64,000 bases of DNA from contig JAJECS010000020.1 of the NCBI GenBank assembly GCA_022821905.1, positions 1 to 64,000 of the forward strand. The letters are read 5' to 3'. Shown piece by piece: positions 54,229-63,839 of the stretch. Both the position numbers and the translations under genes were made by a program. The stretch's first letter is position 1, and every line of letters begins with the position of its first letter. This stretch comes from Chloroflexota bacterium (GTDB taxonomy: Bacteria; Chloroflexota; UBA11872). The notes beneath the pieces were generated by a model that was not told where the DNA came from, ran no database searches, and saw only the letters and a list, made by a program, of their open reading frames with translations.

Positions 54229-54621
54229 CTAGCGCTTCGTAAACTGCTTGGCCTTGCGCGCGCCGACCAGACCGGGCTTCTTGCGCTCCTTGATGCGCGC
54301 GTCGCGCGTGAGCATGCCGGCGCGTTTCAACGGCGGCCGGAACTCGCGGTCCATTTCGCAGAGCGCTCGCGCCAGGCCCAAGCGGATCGCGCCCGCTTGG
54401 CCGCGCTGTCCGCCGCCCTTCACCAGCGCCGAGATGCCAACGTTGGCCTCTTCGAGCACGCGCAGGGGTTCCAGGGCATGGAACCGGTCAAACGCGAGCG
54501 GCAGGAATTGCTCGATCGGCTTGCCGTTCACGATGAACGGACCGCCGCCCGGAAAGACCCGAACCTGGGCAATGGCTGACTTTCGCCGGCCCAGACCGTA
54601 GTAGTAGTTCCCTTCAAGCAT
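54229..54621 (-). CDS. rpsI: 30S ribosomal protein S9
   Basis: This 130-residue protein is S9: GLGRRKSAIAQVRVFPG near 9, GGGQRGQAGAIRLGLARAL near 69 and the basic C-terminus RKKPGLVGARKAKQFTKR, whose tail reaches the P-site tRNA. Last gene of the minus-strand ribosomal run, 4 bp after rplM. Confidence 0.97.
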   Translation of the reverse strand: MLEGNYYYGLGRRKSAIAQVRVFPGGGPFIVNGKPIEQFLPLAFDRFHALEPLRVLEEANVGISALVKGGGQRGQAGAIRLGLARALCEMDREFRPPLKRAGMLTRDARIKERKKPGLVGARKAKQFTKR

Positions 54622-54625
54622 GGTG

Positions 54626-55039
54626 TCAGGTTACCGCCTTCGGCTGTTGGCCGGTATGGGGATGCTCCGCGCCCGCATACACCCGCAGGCGGCGAAAGCA
54701 GGCCCGTCCGAGAGAGTTCTTGGGCAGCATGCCGCGGACGGCAAGCTCGATCACGCGCTCGGGACGCTGCTCCAGCATGTGGTCAAGGCGTGTCTGACGC
54801 AGCCCACCCGGATATCCCGAATGGCGGTAGTAGTACTTCTGCGTCGGCTTGTTGCCCGTCACGCGCACCTGCGACGCGTTGATGACGATCACGCCATCGC
54901 CGCAATCGAGATTGGGCGCGAACTCCGGCTTGTGCTTGCCCCGCAACAGCTGGGCAATCTCGCTTGCCAGCCGGCCCAGGACCCGTTCGCTCGCATCGAT
55001 CACCCGCCAGTCGCGGGCGCCGGTCGCCTTGGCGCTCAT
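54626..55039 (-). CDS. rplM: 50S ribosomal protein L13
   Basis: This 137-residue L13 shows [19 protein letters not shown] near 11, [35 protein letters not shown] near 68 and [16 protein letters not shown] 55039 ([11 protein letters not shown]) overlaps the truA stop by 4 bp. Confidence 0.97.
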   Translation of the reverse strand: MSAKATGARDWRVIDASERVLGRLASEIAQLLRGKHKPEFAPNLDCGDGVIVINASQVRVTGNKPTQKYYYRHSGYPGGLRQTRLDHMLEQRPERVIELAVRGMLPKNSLGRACFRRLRVYAGAEHPHTGQQPKAVT

Positions 55040-55827
55040 GCCGACACCTCCAGGACCACCGCCGGCTGGTCGGCGTAGTCCGTTGCACCCGGATACCGCA
55101 CGCCGACGAGCGTCAAGCCGTGCGCGGGCGCCGTCGCCCCCACGGACGCGCGGTCGCCCGATTCGAGCAGGCGTCGCACGTCCCCGGCCGTCAAGTCTTC
55201 GCGGCCGACCCGCACCAGGGCAGCCACCATCCGCCGCACCATCCGGTGGAGAAACGCGTTGCCCGACACGCGCACGGCAATCATGGAGCCCTCGCGCCAC
55301 ACGGCGATGTTCGTGATCTCCCGCCGGGTGCGCGTTTCAGGTCCGATCGTGAACGCGCGAAAGTCATGGTTGCCAACGAATTCGCTTGCAGCTTCCTGCA
55401 TGCGCGCAACATCCAGGGGTTCGCGCACGTGCCACGCACGGCCACGATCCAAGACCGGACGCTGCGGAGTTTGGGCGATGCGGTATTCGTAGGTGCGCTC
55501 GACCGCGTCCCGCCGCGCGTGGAAAGCGTCGGCCACGGTTGCGAGGCTCAGGGCGACGAGATCCTCGGGCAACCGGGCATTCCAGGCGCGCCAGAGCGTC
55601 GCGTCATCCAGTTGCGTCTCCACCCGCGTGCTCACCACCTGACCCGTCGCATGCGTGCCGGCGTCCGTCCGGCCAGCGCCGGTGACGTGGACCTGGTGGC
55701 CCACGACCGATGCCAGCGCGGTTTCCAGCTCCTGCTGCACGGTGCGCGCGGCGGCCTGGCGCTGGAATCCGGCGAACCCGGCGCCGTCGTATTCGACCGT
55801 GGCGCGGACGGTGCGAGATTGAGTCAC
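55036..55827 (-). CDS. truA: tRNA pseudouridine synthase A
   Basis: TruA forms pseudouridine at positions 38-40 of tRNA anticodon stems. The 263 residues include [14 protein letters not shown] near 11 and the catalytic Asp in [15 protein letters not shown] near 52, plus [14 protein letters not shown] near 195. GTG start. Its place between rplQ and rplM is common in bacteria. Confidence 0.95.
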   Translation of the reverse strand: MTQSRTVRATVEYDGAGFAGFQRQAAARTVQQELETALASVVGHQVHVTGAGRTDAGTHATGQVVSTRVETQLDDATLWRAWNARLPEDLVALSLATVADAFHARRDAVERTYEYRIAQTPQRPVLDRGRAWHVREPLDVARMQEAASEFVGNHDFRAFTIGPETRTRREITNIAVWREGSMIAVRVSGNAFLHRMVRRMVAALVRVGREDLTAGDVRRLLESGDRASVGATAPAHGLTLVGVRYPGATDYADQPAVVLEVSA

Positions 55828-56174
55828 AGCAGCTCCAGCCGAGCCAGGGGAGCGCCGTCGCCCAGCCGGCGGCCCAGGCGATACATCCTGGTAAATCCAC
55901 TGGTGCGGTCGGGAAACCGCTCCGGCACGGTGTCGAACAGGTCCTTCACGACCTCACGATCGGGGAGCCAGGCCAGCGCCTGACGGCGGGCGTGAAGATC
56001 GCCGCGCTTCGCCAGCGTCACCAGGTGATCCACCTCGGGTCGAATGGCCTTGGCCCGCGCCTCGGTGGTCTGCACGTGGCCGTGCAGGAGCAACGATCGA
56101 ACCAGGCCGCGCACCAGCGACTTGCGGCGCGCCGGGTTGCAGCCCAGGTGTCGTCCCTTGCGGCGGTGACGCAT
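55824..56174 (-). CDS. rplQ: 50S ribosomal protein L17
   Basis: This 116-residue L17 starts MRHRRKGRHLGCNPARRKSL and contains VQTTEARAKAIRPEVDHLVTLAK and the C-terminal GFTRMYRLGRRLGDGAPLARLEL. The family may start HRxxxRxLGR; this matches. It overlaps truA by 4 bp and follows rpoA by 2 bp. Confidence 0.97.
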   Translation of the reverse strand: MRHRRKGRHLGCNPARRKSLVRGLVRSLLLHGHVQTTEARAKAIRPEVDHLVTLAKRGDLHARRQALAWLPDREVVKDLFDTVPERFPDRTSGFTRMYRLGRRLGDGAPLARLELL

Positions 56175-56176
56175 GG

Positions 56177-57145
56177 CTAGCTCGTCTCCTCCGCCCCAGC
56201 ACCGTCGGCAAGCGTAAGCCCGCGTTGGGACAGCCCGGCGCGGATTTCGTCAATGAGCCGAACGCCCATGCCGCGCAGCGCAAAGAGGTCGTCTTCGGTC
56301 ATCGCCGCGACCTCCTCGATCGTCTCCACCCCGTGCCGCTTCAGGCAGTTCACCGCCCGATTTGAAAGCTTGAGGTCCTCGAGCGGCTCGCCCGGCGCCA
56401 CGCCCTGATCGGCCAGCAAATCGATTGTCGGCCCGGCCGCGACTTCGTCGCCGCCAATCATGCCGAACGATTTGACAAGCTGCTGGGCGGCGGCGCGCAG
56501 CGCGTCGTGCGGCCCCGTCGTTCCGTCGGTCCACACCTGCAGCACCAGCCGGTCGTGCTCGGTGTCCTGCCCGACCTGGGCGTGCTCCACGTGGTATTCG
56601 ACCTTGGTCACCGGCGTGAACACGCGGTCGAGCGGGATGACACCGATGGGCAGGGACTTGGCGCCCTCCGAAGGCACGTAGCCCACGCCCTGCTCGACGG
56701 TGAATTCGCAGCGCAGCAAGCCCTCGCCGGGCAGCTCGCACAGATAGTGGTCGGGATTGACGATCTCCACCCCGCTCGGCACCTCGATGTGGCCGGCGGT
56801 GATGACGCCCGGCCCGGTTTGCTCCAGCATGCACAGCGAAGGCTCGCGGTTGAACGACCGCAGCCGCACGCGCTTGACGTTGAGCAAAAACTCCACGACG
56901 TCCTCGCGCATGAACTCGAGCGTGCTGAACTCGTGCAAGGCGCCGTCGATGCGCGCCGTGGCGATGGCCGCGCCGGGCAGCGACGACAGCAAGGCGCGTC
57001 GGAGCGGCGTGCCGAGCGTGTGGGCGAACCCGGGCCGCAACGGCTCGATGTGAAACAAGCCGTAGTCGTCGCCGAGCTCCTTGGCCTCGACGGCGATCGG
57101 ATCAGGCTCGACCGGACTGGCGGCTTCCAACGATTCTAGTAACAC
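56177..57145 (-). CDS. rpoA: DNA-directed RNA polymerase alpha subunit
   Basis: This 322-residue alpha subunit has the N-terminal assembly domain (IEPLRPGFAHTLGTPLRRALLSSLPGAA begins near 34) and the DNA- and activator-binding C-terminal domain (DLKLSNRAVNCLKRHGVETIEEVA begins near 258). The residues before the domain are a slightly extended N-terminus, with GTG as start. Lies between rpsD and rplQ as in the usual alpha operon. Confidence 0.97.
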   Translation of the reverse strand: MLLESLEAASPVEPDPIAVEAKELGDDYGLFHIEPLRPGFAHTLGTPLRRALLSSLPGAAIATARIDGALHEFSTLEFMREDVVEFLLNVKRVRLRSFNREPSLCMLEQTGPGVITAGHIEVPSGVEIVNPDHYLCELPGEGLLRCEFTVEQGVGYVPSEGAKSLPIGVIPLDRVFTPVTKVEYHVEHAQVGQDTEHDRLVLQVWTDGTTGPHDALRAAAQQLVKSFGMIGGDEVAAGPTIDLLADQGVAPGEPLEDLKLSNRAVNCLKRHGVETIEEVAAMTEDDLFALRGMGVRLIDEIRAGLSQRGLTLADGAGAEETS

Positions 57146-57202
57146 AGGCGTCCTCTCGGGCGCGGCTGGCGCATGTCGCGCATGCGCCTCCGCACGAAGT
57201 CC

Positions 57203-57835
57203 CTAGCGGGAATAGAACTCAACGATGAGCTGCTCGTTCACAGTTGCGTCAATGTGGTCGCGTTCGGGCAGCGCCGTCACCATGCCGCTGAACTCATCCG
57301 GGGTCACGTGCACCCATGCCGGGCGCCCCATGGCGTCGGCCCGGGTCAGCGCGCCGGCAATCGACTCGATCCGGCGGCTCTTCTCGCGCACCTGCACGTT
57401 GTCGCCCACCTTCAACGTGGCCGACGGAATCGTGTGCTTGCGGCCATTCAGCACGATATGCCCGTGGGTGATCAGCTGACGGGCCTGGGCCCGGCTGAGC
57501 GCGAATCCCATTCGATACACGACGTTGTCGACGCGCAATTCCAACTCCTGCAGCAGGCGCTCACCGCGCGAGCCGGCGCCGCGGCCCGCCCGCTTGAAGT
57601 ATCGGCGGAATTGTCGCTCCAGCACTCCGTAGAGGCGCCGGGCCTTCTGCTTCTCACGCAGCTGCACGGCGAACTCGGTGGCCCGTCGGCGCGAAAGCCC
57701 GCGCGCGCCGGGGCCGCCCCGGTCGCCGCGTCGCTCAATGGCGCATTTCGGCGTGTGGCAGCGATCGCCCTTCAGGAAGAGCTTTTCGCCCTCGCGACGG
57801 CAGAGCCGACAGACGGGACCGGTGTAGCGTGCCAT
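57203..57835 (-). CDS. rpsD: 30S ribosomal protein S4
   Basis: This 210-residue S4 is a primary 16S rRNA binder. It has MARYTGPVCRLCRREGEKLF with a CxxC pair and further Cys at CHTPKCAIE, so a zinc-binding form is likely. The S4 RNA-binding domain follows: LDNVV-type segment RVDNVVYRMGFA near 108 and QLITHGHIVLNGRK near 123. Confidence 0.97.
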   Translation of the reverse strand: MARYTGPVCRLCRREGEKLFLKGDRCHTPKCAIERRGDRGGPGARGLSRRRATEFAVQLREKQKARRLYGVLERQFRRYFKRAGRGAGSRGERLLQELELRVDNVVYRMGFALSRAQARQLITHGHIVLNGRKHTIPSATLKVGDNVQVREKSRRIESIAGALTRADAMGRPAWVHVTPDEFSGMVTALPERDHIDATVNEQLIVEFYSR

Positions 57836-57859
57836 GGGCGATAGTTCCTCGAATGCGTC

Positions 57860-58249
57860 CTAGACGCGTCGGCGCTTCGGTGGGCGCGGACCGTTATGGG
57901 GGATCGGCGTCACGTCGGAAATGCTTGTGATGTTGAGTCCGGACCCTTGCAGCGCGCGGATCGCCGCATCGCGCCCGGACCCCGGACCGCGAACGTAGAC
58001 GTCGAGGTCGCGCATGCCCATGTCCATGGCCTGCCGCGCCGCCTGATCGGCCGCCTGCTGCGCCGCGAAGGGCGTGCTCTTGCGAGACCCCCGGATGCCA
58101 ACCGTGCCTCCGCTCACGCTGGTCAGCGTCTCGCCCTGGAGGTCGGTGATCGTGATGATCGTGTTGTTGAAGGTCGCGTGCACGTGCGCAGCGCCCTTGG
58201 GCACCGGCGTGCGGTCCCGGCGACGGGCGCGACTGGATCGTTCGGCCAT
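57860..58249 (-). CDS. rpsK: 30S ribosomal protein S11
   Basis: This 129-residue S11 contains [19 protein letters not shown] near 21, [14 protein letters not shown]-like [14 protein letters not shown] near 51, [16 protein letters not shown] near 87 and the C-terminus [17 protein letters not shown]. Normal length. Confidence 0.97.
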   Translation of the reverse strand: MAERSSRARRRDRTPVPKGAAHVHATFNNTIITITDLQGETLTSVSGGTVGIRGSRKSTPFAAQQAADQAARQAMDMGMRDLDVYVRGPGSGRDAAIRALQGSGLNITSISDVTPIPHNGPRPPKRRRV

Positions 58250-58250
58250 G

Positions 58251-58634
58251 CTAGCCCCGCTTAATCACGCGCTTGCGGATTCCCACCGCACGGCGCGGTC
58301 CCTTGCGTGACCGGGCGTTGGTCCGTGTGCGCTGACCGCGCGCCGGCAGACCGATGCGATGGCGGAGACCGCGATAGCATCCAATTTCACGCAGGCGCGC
58401 GAGATTGGTTTGCACCTCGCGACGCTTCTCGCCCTCCACGCGAATGTGGCGGTCGATCTGATCGCGAATTCGCCCCAGGTCGTCGTTGGTCAGATCGATG
58501 ACCCGCTTGGCCCCGGGCACGCCCGCGTCCGCCAAGATTCGACGGCTGGACGTGCGCCCGATTCCGAAGATATAGGTCAGCGCGATCTCGACGGGCTTCT
58601 CCCGCGGAATGTCGACCCCGGCGATGCGTGCCAT
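58251..58634 (-). CDS. rpsM: 30S ribosomal protein S13
   Basis: This 127-residue S13 starts [20 protein letters not shown] and has [14 protein letters not shown] near 22 and the C-terminal [20 protein letters not shown], which contacts the P-site. One base separates it from rpsK. Confidence 0.97.
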   Translation of the reverse strand: MARIAGVDIPREKPVEIALTYIFGIGRTSSRRILADAGVPGAKRVIDLTNDDLGRIRDQIDRHIRVEGEKRREVQTNLARLREIGCYRGLRHRIGLPARGQRTRTNARSRKGPRRAVGIRKRVIKRG

Positions 58635-58646
58635 GGCGCTACCTGC

Positions 58647-58760
58647 CTACCCTTGCCGCTGCTTGTGCTTGGGGTTCTCGCAGATCACGAGAACCCGGCC
58701 ACGACGACGAATGATGCGGCACTTGTCGCAACGCGGCTTCACGGATGCGCTGACTTTCAT
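58647..58760 (-). CDS. rpmJ: 50S ribosomal protein L36
   Basis: A 37-residue gene read from the minus strand gives [20 protein letters not shown] followed by a segment ending in [11 protein letters not shown]. The CxxC...C...H set (Cys11, Cys14, Cys27 and the His of PKHKQ) is the zinc-ribbon form of L36. It lies between infA and rpsM as usual. Confidence 0.96.
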   Translation of the reverse strand: MKVSASVKPRCDKCRIIRRRGRVLVICENPKHKQRQG

Positions 58761-58769
58761 GCGACGGCG

Positions 58770-59099
58770 CTACTCGACCCGCTCGTTGCGCAGCCGCCAG
58801 GTGATGCGCCCGCGCGTCAGGTCGTAGGGGGAAAGCTCCAGCTTGACGCGGTCGCCCACGCCCACGCGAATGAATCGCAGCCGCATGCGGCCGGACAGGT
58901 GGGCCAGGATCGCCGGGGGCTCACTCTCGTCGGAGCCCGTGACCAGGCGCAGCGGCTTTCCGTTCGGCCCGATGGGGCGCACCAGGAACATGGTGTTGGG
59001 CAGGGTGTCGACGACCTCGCCCTCGACCTCGATCATCGGCGACTTGCTCTTGCCGTTGGAGTCAGCCGTCCGGGCCTCGCGTGCCGATCGCTGGGCCAT
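58770..59099 (-). CDS. infA: Translation initiation factor IF-1 with extension and insertion
   Basis: IF-1 occupies the 30S A-site during initiation and is normally about 72 residues. Here it has 109. The core blocks are clear: [20 protein letters not shown] (22-41), [20 protein letters not shown] (64-83) and [15 protein letters not shown]. Two additions stand out. About 21 polar residues precede the core, and about 20 residues ([20 protein letters not shown], 42-61) sit in the loop where other IF-1 proteins have a short turn (ENGHEV). The ATG overlaps the map stop, and the frame is continuous. Confidence 0.92.
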   Translation of the reverse strand: MAQRSAREARTADSNGKSKSPMIEVEGEVVDTLPNTMFLVRPIGPNGKPLRLVTGSDESEPPAILAHLSGRMRLRFIRVGVGDRVKLELSPYDLTRGRITWRLRNERVE

Positions 59100-59887
59100 C
59101 AGGCGCCCGCCCGACGGGTGAGGACGATCGGTCCGGACGCACCAACGACCACCGTATGCTCGAAGTGCGCCGACAGGCTGCCGTCGGCGCTGCGGGCGGT
59201 CCAGCCATCGGCGTCGAAACGCACGTCGGGACTCCCGACATTCACCATGGGCTCGATGGCGAGCGCCGTGCCCACCTCGAGCACGGCACCGGTCCCCGCG
59301 ACGCCGAAATTCGGCACCTGCGGCGGCTCGTGCATTTCCTCTCCGATTCCGTGTCCCACAAATCTCCTGACGACCGAGAACCCGGCGCTCTCAACGAGCC
59401 GCTGCACGGCCGCGCCGACATCACCGAGCCGATTTCCCGGTTGTGCGGCGGCGACTGCCGCATCTAGCGCGTTGCGCGTGACGGCGATCAGACGCTCCGC
59501 CTCGTCGTCGACTTCGCCGACGGCAACGGTTACCGCCGAGTCGGAGTGCCATCCGTCGAGGATCACTCCACAATCGATGCCAATGATATCGCCTTCCTGC
59601 AGCGCATTTCCACTAGGGATGCCATGCACGATGACATCGTTGGTCGAGGCGCAGATGCTGCCGGGAAAGGGCGCGATCCCGGGCGATCCGGCCGGCACGC
59701 CCAGGAACGACGGCGTGCCGGCATTGTCGCGAATGAACTCCTCCGCCACCGTGTTGAGCTCGCTCGTCGTGACGCCGGGCGCCACCGCTTCCTCGACCAG
59801 GGCCAACGCGCGCGCCAGCAAACGGCCCGAGGCCCGCATCCCCTCGATCTGTTCGGGCGTCTTCACCACCACGTTGCCGGCGTTCAT
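59099..59887 (-). CDS. map: Methionine aminopeptidase, type I
   Basis: Map removes the initiator Met from new proteins. The 262 residues show the metal ligands Asp in [18 protein letters not shown] near 99 and Asp108-type DSA, His in [18 protein letters not shown] near 172, and Glu in LAIEPM and FEHTVVV. ATG 59887 ([17 protein letters not shown]) is the natural start, overlapping adk by 4 bp. Confidence 0.96.
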   Translation of the reverse strand: MNAGNVVVKTPEQIEGMRASGRLLARALALVEEAVAPGVTTSELNTVAEEFIRDNAGTPSFLGVPAGSPGIAPFPGSICASTNDVIVHGIPSGNALQEGDIIGIDCGVILDGWHSDSAVTVAVGEVDDEAERLIAVTRNALDAAVAAAQPGNRLGDVGAAVQRLVESAGFSVVRRFVGHGIGEEMHEPPQVPNFGVAGTGAVLEVGTALAIEPMVNVGSPDVRFDADGWTARSADGSLSAHFEHTVVVGASGPIVLTRRAGA

Positions 59888-60459
59888 GCGGCGATCGCCT
59901 CCAGCGCATTGCCGATCCGCTGCGCCACGGTATCTATGTCCGCGTCGCCGTCCACCCGGGCCACGAGGCCGCGCTCCGTGTAGTACTGAATCAGCGGCGC
60001 CGTCGCGGTCTGATAGACCTCCAGCCGATAGCGCGCGGTCGCGTAGTCGTCGTCGTCCCGGCCGCGGCTCATCAGCCGACCGAGCGCGACCTCGTCGGGA
60101 AGATCCAGCACCAGCACCACGTGCACGCGCGCCGAATAGCTGGCGAGCACGGCGTCCAGCGCCTCCGCCTGCGCCAGCGTTCGCGGGAATCCGTCGAAGC
60201 AAATCCCCGTATTCCGCTGCCCGGCCACGAAGCCCTCGACGAGTTGCATCACCAGATGGTCGGGCACGAGACGGCCCGATTCAACGTAGTCGCGCACCTG
60301 CATCCCGACCGGCGCGCCCTCCTCGATCGCCTGGCGAAAGAGCCCGCCCGTGGACACATGGGTGATATTCAGGCGCTCCACCAGCATTTCAGCCTGGGTG
60401 CCCTTGCCAGCGCCCGGCGGCCCAAGAAAAACGATGATCAATGGTGAGTGAATCGCCAA
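59884..60459 (-). CDS. adk: Adenylate kinase
   Basis: Adk equilibrates ATP, ADP and AMP. The 191-residue form has P-loop GPPGAGKGTQ near 13, STGGLFR near 36, FDGFPRTLAQAEAL near 87 and a short LID (MSRGRDDDDYATARYRLEVY), without the long zinc-binding lid. A TTG start gives MAIHSPLIIVFLG. It follows secY by one base, in the usual secY-adk-map order. Confidence 0.95.
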   Translation of the reverse strand: MAIHSPLIIVFLGPPGAGKGTQAEMLVERLNITHVSTGGLFRQAIEEGAPVGMQVRDYVESGRLVPDHLVMQLVEGFVAGQRNTGICFDGFPRTLAQAEALDAVLASYSARVHVVLVLDLPDEVALGRLMSRGRDDDDYATARYRLEVYQTATAPLIQYYTERGLVARVDGDADIDTVAQRIGNALEAIAA

Positions 60460-60460
60460 C

Positions 60461-61741
60461 CTACCGGATGAAACCTTCGTAGTTGCGCATCAACAGTTGG
60501 GCCTCAAGCTGCCGCATGGTATCGAGCACGACGCCGACCACGATCAGCAATCCCGTGCTGCTGAGCGCCACGGCGTTGACGTTCGTCACCAGCTGCGCCA
60601 GGAAGGGAAGCACGGCGACGAACCCAAGAAACAGCGACCCCGCTACCGTCAGGCGATTCACAACGCGCATCAGGTACTGCTGCGTGGGGCGGCCGGGTCG
60701 TATCCCCGGAATGAATCCGCCGTTCTTCTGCAGGTTCTCCGCAAGGTTCTGCTGTTGAAAGATGACCAGTGTGTAGAAGTAGGTGAAGGCAATCACCAGG
60801 AAGAACGTCGCCACCCAGTAGATGAAATTGCTGGGGCTCATGGCGTTGGCGATGCCGCTGGCCAGGCCGGCCAGCCACGTAATGTCCGTGCCTTCGAAGT
60901 AGCTGGCAATGGTGCCCGGCAGCAGCATGAAGGAGAACGCGAAGATCAGCGGGATCATCCCCGCCGAATTCACCTTGAGCGGGATGTGCGTGCTCTGGCC
61001 GCCGTACATGCGATTGCCGCGCACGCGCTTGGCGTAGTGCACGGGAATGCGCCGTTGCGCCTCCTGCACAAACACGATTGCGCTGATCATCGCCAGGCCA
61101 ATCACCACCACCGCCAGGAATCCGCCGATGTTCTCGCCGGCGAACAGGGCCTGTCCCACGGCCTGCGGGGCCCCCGCCACGATGCCCGCGAAGATGATGA
61201 TGGAGACGCCGTTGCCCACGCCGTTCTCCGTGATGAGCTCGCCGAGCCACAGGAGGAACATCGACCCGGCGGCCATGACGATCAGCATGGCCACGATCTC
61301 GGGGGCTCCCAAGGACGGCGAGATCAGGTCGGCCTGCGAGCTGCGCAGCAGCGTGATCTGGCCGAAGCCCTGCAGCATGGCGAAGGGAACCGTGGCGATC
61401 CGGGTGTACTGCGCGATCTTCTTGCGCCCGCTCTCTCCCTCCTTGGAAAGCTCCTGCAAGCGCGGAATCAACGGCGTGAGGACCTGAAACGCGATCATCG
61501 CGGTGACGTAGGGATAGACGCCCAACGCCACGATGGAAAAGTTTTCGAGCGCGCCGCCCGACAGCAAGTTCAGAAATCCGAGGAGTTGATTGCCCTCAAA
61601 GAACTCCTGCAGCCGATCCGTCGCCACCCCCGGCATGGGGATGTGCGCCACGAGGCGAAACAGCACCAGGAGGCCAATCGTGAACAGGATCTTCCGGCGT
61701 ACATCCGGCAATCGGAACGCGGTGATGGCGGTCTGGATCAC
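60461..61741 (-). CDS. secY: Protein translocase subunit SecY
   Basis: This 426-residue ten-helix membrane channel is the core of the Sec translocon. It begins with FRLPDVRRKILFTIGLLVLF near 9 and includes the plug region GGALENFSIVALGVYPYVTA, IGLAMISAIVFVQEAQRRIP and the cytoplasmic loop RVRGNRMYGGQSTHIPLKVN. GTG start overlapping the rplO stop by 4 bp. Confidence 0.97.
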   Translation of the reverse strand: MIQTAITAFRLPDVRRKILFTIGLLVLFRLVAHIPMPGVATDRLQEFFEGNQLLGFLNLLSGGALENFSIVALGVYPYVTAMIAFQVLTPLIPRLQELSKEGESGRKKIAQYTRIATVPFAMLQGFGQITLLRSSQADLISPSLGAPEIVAMLIVMAAGSMFLLWLGELITENGVGNGVSIIIFAGIVAGAPQAVGQALFAGENIGGFLAVVVIGLAMISAIVFVQEAQRRIPVHYAKRVRGNRMYGGQSTHIPLKVNSAGMIPLIFAFSFMLLPGTIASYFEGTDITWLAGLASGIANAMSPSNFIYWVATFFLVIAFTYFYTLVIFQQQNLAENLQKNGGFIPGIRPGRPTQQYLMRVVNRLTVAGSLFLGFVAVLPFLAQLVTNVNAVALSSTGLLIVVGVVLDTMRQLEAQLLMRNYEGFIR

Positions 61742-62184
61742 GCAGGAGTTTCCTCGGCGGCGCCGCCGGCCTCCTCGATCTTCTTCTTGGCCGCAGCCGA
61801 AAACTTGGGTGCGCGAATGGTCAGCGCATGCGGCAGGTCGCCGCCCGCCAGGATCTTGAACAGGCCGTCGTCGATGATGCCGCGGGCGCGCAACTCCTCC
61901 GCCCCCACCACGGACCCTTCGTCAAACTGAGCCAGGCGGCCCAGGTTCACCGGCTGGTAGTCGGTCCGAAATCGGTCGTTGGTAAATCCGCGGCGGGCGG
62001 GAAAGCGCCGCAACAGCGGCGTTTGGCCGCCCTCGAAGCCCGGCGTTGGCCCCGGCCCGCTGCGCGCGCCCTGGCCGAGCATGCCGCGACCGGACGTCTT
62101 GCCGCGTCCGCTGCCTTCGCCACGACCGACCCGCTGGCGACGCCGTCGCCGTTGTGACGTTCGAACGAGCTCGTGCGGTTTCAC
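61738..62184 (-). CDS. rplO: 50S ribosomal protein L15
   Basis: This 148-residue L15 has the basic glycine-rich N-terminus RVGRGEGSGRGKTSGRGMLG near 22 and GFEGGQTPLLRRFPARRGFT near 52. GTG 62184 (VKPHELVRTSQRR) follows GAGGAGTAG at a proper spacing, so it is preferred to an upstream start that would overlap rpmD. Confidence 0.95.
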   Translation of the reverse strand: MKPHELVRTSQRRRRRQRVGRGEGSGRGKTSGRGMLGQGARSGPGPTPGFEGGQTPLLRRFPARRGFTNDRFRTDYQPVNLGRLAQFDEGSVVGAEELRARGIIDDGLFKILAGGDLPHALTIRAPKFSAAAKKKIEEAGGAAEETPA

Positions 62185-62191
62185 GATTCGA

Positions 62192-62386
62192 CTACTCCTC
62201 GGCCTCGCGGCGGCATTCGACGAGGTGCCCCACGACCACGAGCATGCCGTCGATCGCCGGCGACTGCTCGCGCTCGGCGGTCTTGCCAATTCGCCCCAGG
62301 CCCAGCGCGCGCAGGGTCTCCTGCTGGCGACGCGTGGTGCCGATCGAGCTTCGCACCTGACGTAGATGCAGCTTGGCGCTAGCCAT
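62192..62386 (-). CDS. rpmD: 50S ribosomal protein L30
   Basis: This 64-residue L30 has LHLRQVRSSIGTTRRQQETL and ALGLGRIGKTAE, typical of the bacterial short form. Start ATG 62386 lies inside the end of rpsE. Confidence 0.95.
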   Translation of the reverse strand: MASAKLHLRQVRSSIGTTRRQQETLRALGLGRIGKTAEREQSPAIDGMLVVVGHLVECRREAEE

Positions 62387-62921
62387 CGCCGGGCGAATCG
62401 ATCTGGGCCAGACGCAGCGCGCGCTGCTCGCTCGGGTCGCTCAGCGCCTGCAGGGCTTCAACGGTTGCCTGAACGACGTTGATGGCGTTCGACGAGCCGA
62501 TGATCTTCGTGAGCACGTTTCGCACGCCGGCCAGCTCCAGCACGGCGCGCACCGCGCCGCCCGCGATCACGCCCGTCCCCGAGCCTGCGGGACGCAGGAT
62601 GACCTTGGACGCGCGAAATCTGGCTTCCACGTAGTGGGGAATGGAGCCATCCTCGGTGAGCGGCACGTCGAACATGCCGCGGCGCGCCCGCTCCTGGCCC
62701 TTCTGAATGGCGTCCGCCACCTCGCGGGCTCGGCCGACGCTGACGCCAACGCGACCGTTGCGATCGCCCACCACGACGATGGCGTTGAAGCCGAAGCGCC
62801 GCCCACCGCGGACGACCTTCGATACACGCTTGATACGCACCACGCGATCTTCGAATCGCTGGCGCTCGCCGTCAGCGTCCAGAAAACTTGCTTGTCGTCG
62901 CCCGCGACCATCGAATTGCAC
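62379..62921 (-). CDS. rpsE: 30S ribosomal protein S5
   Basis: This 180-residue S5 has the dsRNA-binding-like N-domain (EDRVVRIKRVSKVVRGGRRF near 24, then VVVGDRNGRVGVSVGRAREV) and the C-domain ILRPAGSGTGVIAGGAVRAV near 108. GTG start. Overlaps rpmD by 8 bp. Confidence 0.97.
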   Translation of the reverse strand: MQFDGRGRRQASFLDADGERQRFEDRVVRIKRVSKVVRGGRRFGFNAIVVVGDRNGRVGVSVGRAREVADAIQKGQERARRGMFDVPLTEDGSIPHYVEARFRASKVILRPAGSGTGVIAGGAVRAVLELAGVRNVLTKIIGSSNAINVVQATVEALQALSDPSEQRALRLAQIDSPGDG

Positions 62922-62923
62922 GG

Positions 62924-63277
62924 CTAGAACTCCAACCCATCGGCTCGCGCCGCGTCCGCCACGGCCTTCACACGTCCGGCGTAGGCAAACCCGCCACGAT
63001 CGAATACCACGCGCGACACCTTCACCGCCTTCGCCCGCTCGGCAATGGCGCGACCCACGCCGCTGGCCTGCTCACGCCTCGAGCCTTCACCCGCGCCGGA
63101 CTCGAGCGTCGAGGCGGCGGCCAGCGTGACGCCGCGGGCGTCGTCGATCACCTGGGCATAGGTGTGCTTCAAGCTGCGAAACACGGCCAGGCGCGGACGC
63201 TCCGCCGTGCCGCGAACCCGGGCCCGCAGGCGTTGATGCCGCCGCAACCGGCTGGCGCGCCGTGAGTGCGTCGCCAT
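62924..63277 (-). CDS. rplR: 50S ribosomal protein L18
   Basis: This 117-residue 5S-rRNA-binding protein shows [20 protein letters not shown] near 13, [14 protein letters not shown] near 33 and the C-terminal [20 protein letters not shown]. One base is shared with rplF. Confidence 0.97.
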   Translation of the reverse strand: MATHSRRASRLRRHQRLRARVRGTAERPRLAVFRSLKHTYAQVIDDARGVTLAAASTLESGAGEGSRREQASGVGRAIAERAKAVKVSRVVFDRGGFAYAGRVKAVADAARADGLEF

Positions 63278-63831
63278 TAGGCCGTCGCCAATCCGGCTGC
63301 GGTCTTGCCGGGCTTCTGCCGGACGTACTCGCCGGCATAGCGGACGCCCTTGCCCTTGTAGGGATCGGCCGGACGCACCGCGCGAATCTCGGCGGCGATC
63401 TGGCCCACGGCCTCTTTGTCGATCCCCTCGACCACGATATGCGTTGGGTCCGGCACCTGAATGTCGACGCCCTCCGGGGGCCTGATCACCTGCGGATGCG
63501 AGAACCCCAATTGCAGATCGAGGGCGCCGCCTTGCAGCGAGGCGCGGTATCCGGTTCCTTGAATTTCGAGGCGCTTCTGGAAGCCGTCCGTGACGCCCGA
63601 CACCATGTTGGCCAGCAGCTGGCGCGTCAGGCCGTGCAGCGCCCGCTGCTTGCGCTCGTCATTTGGTCGGGTCACCTGCACCATGCCGTCGGCCGCGGTG
63701 ATCGTCATCGACGCCGGCAGCGCGCGCGCCAGCGAGCCCCGCGGCCCCTTGACTTCAACCGCGTTGCCGTCGCCGACGTTCACCGTGACCCCTTCGGGGA
63801 TTGGTACTGGAAGCTGGCCGATGCGTGACAT
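63277..63831 (-). CDS. rplF: 50S ribosomal protein L6
   Basis: This 184-residue L6 starts [20 protein letters not shown] and ends with the signature [22 protein letters not shown] region, where KGKGVRY is diagnostic. ATG at 63831, following rpsH with an 8-bp gap. Confidence 0.97.
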   Translation of the reverse strand: MSRIGQLPVPIPEGVTVNVGDGNAVEVKGPRGSLARALPASMTITAADGMVQVTRPNDERKQRALHGLTRQLLANMVSGVTDGFQKRLEIQGTGYRASLQGGALDLQLGFSHPQVIRPPEGVDIQVPDPTHIVVEGIDKEAVGQIAAEIRAVRPADPYKGKGVRYAGEYVRQKPGKTAAGLATA

Positions 63832-63839
63832 GACGTTGG

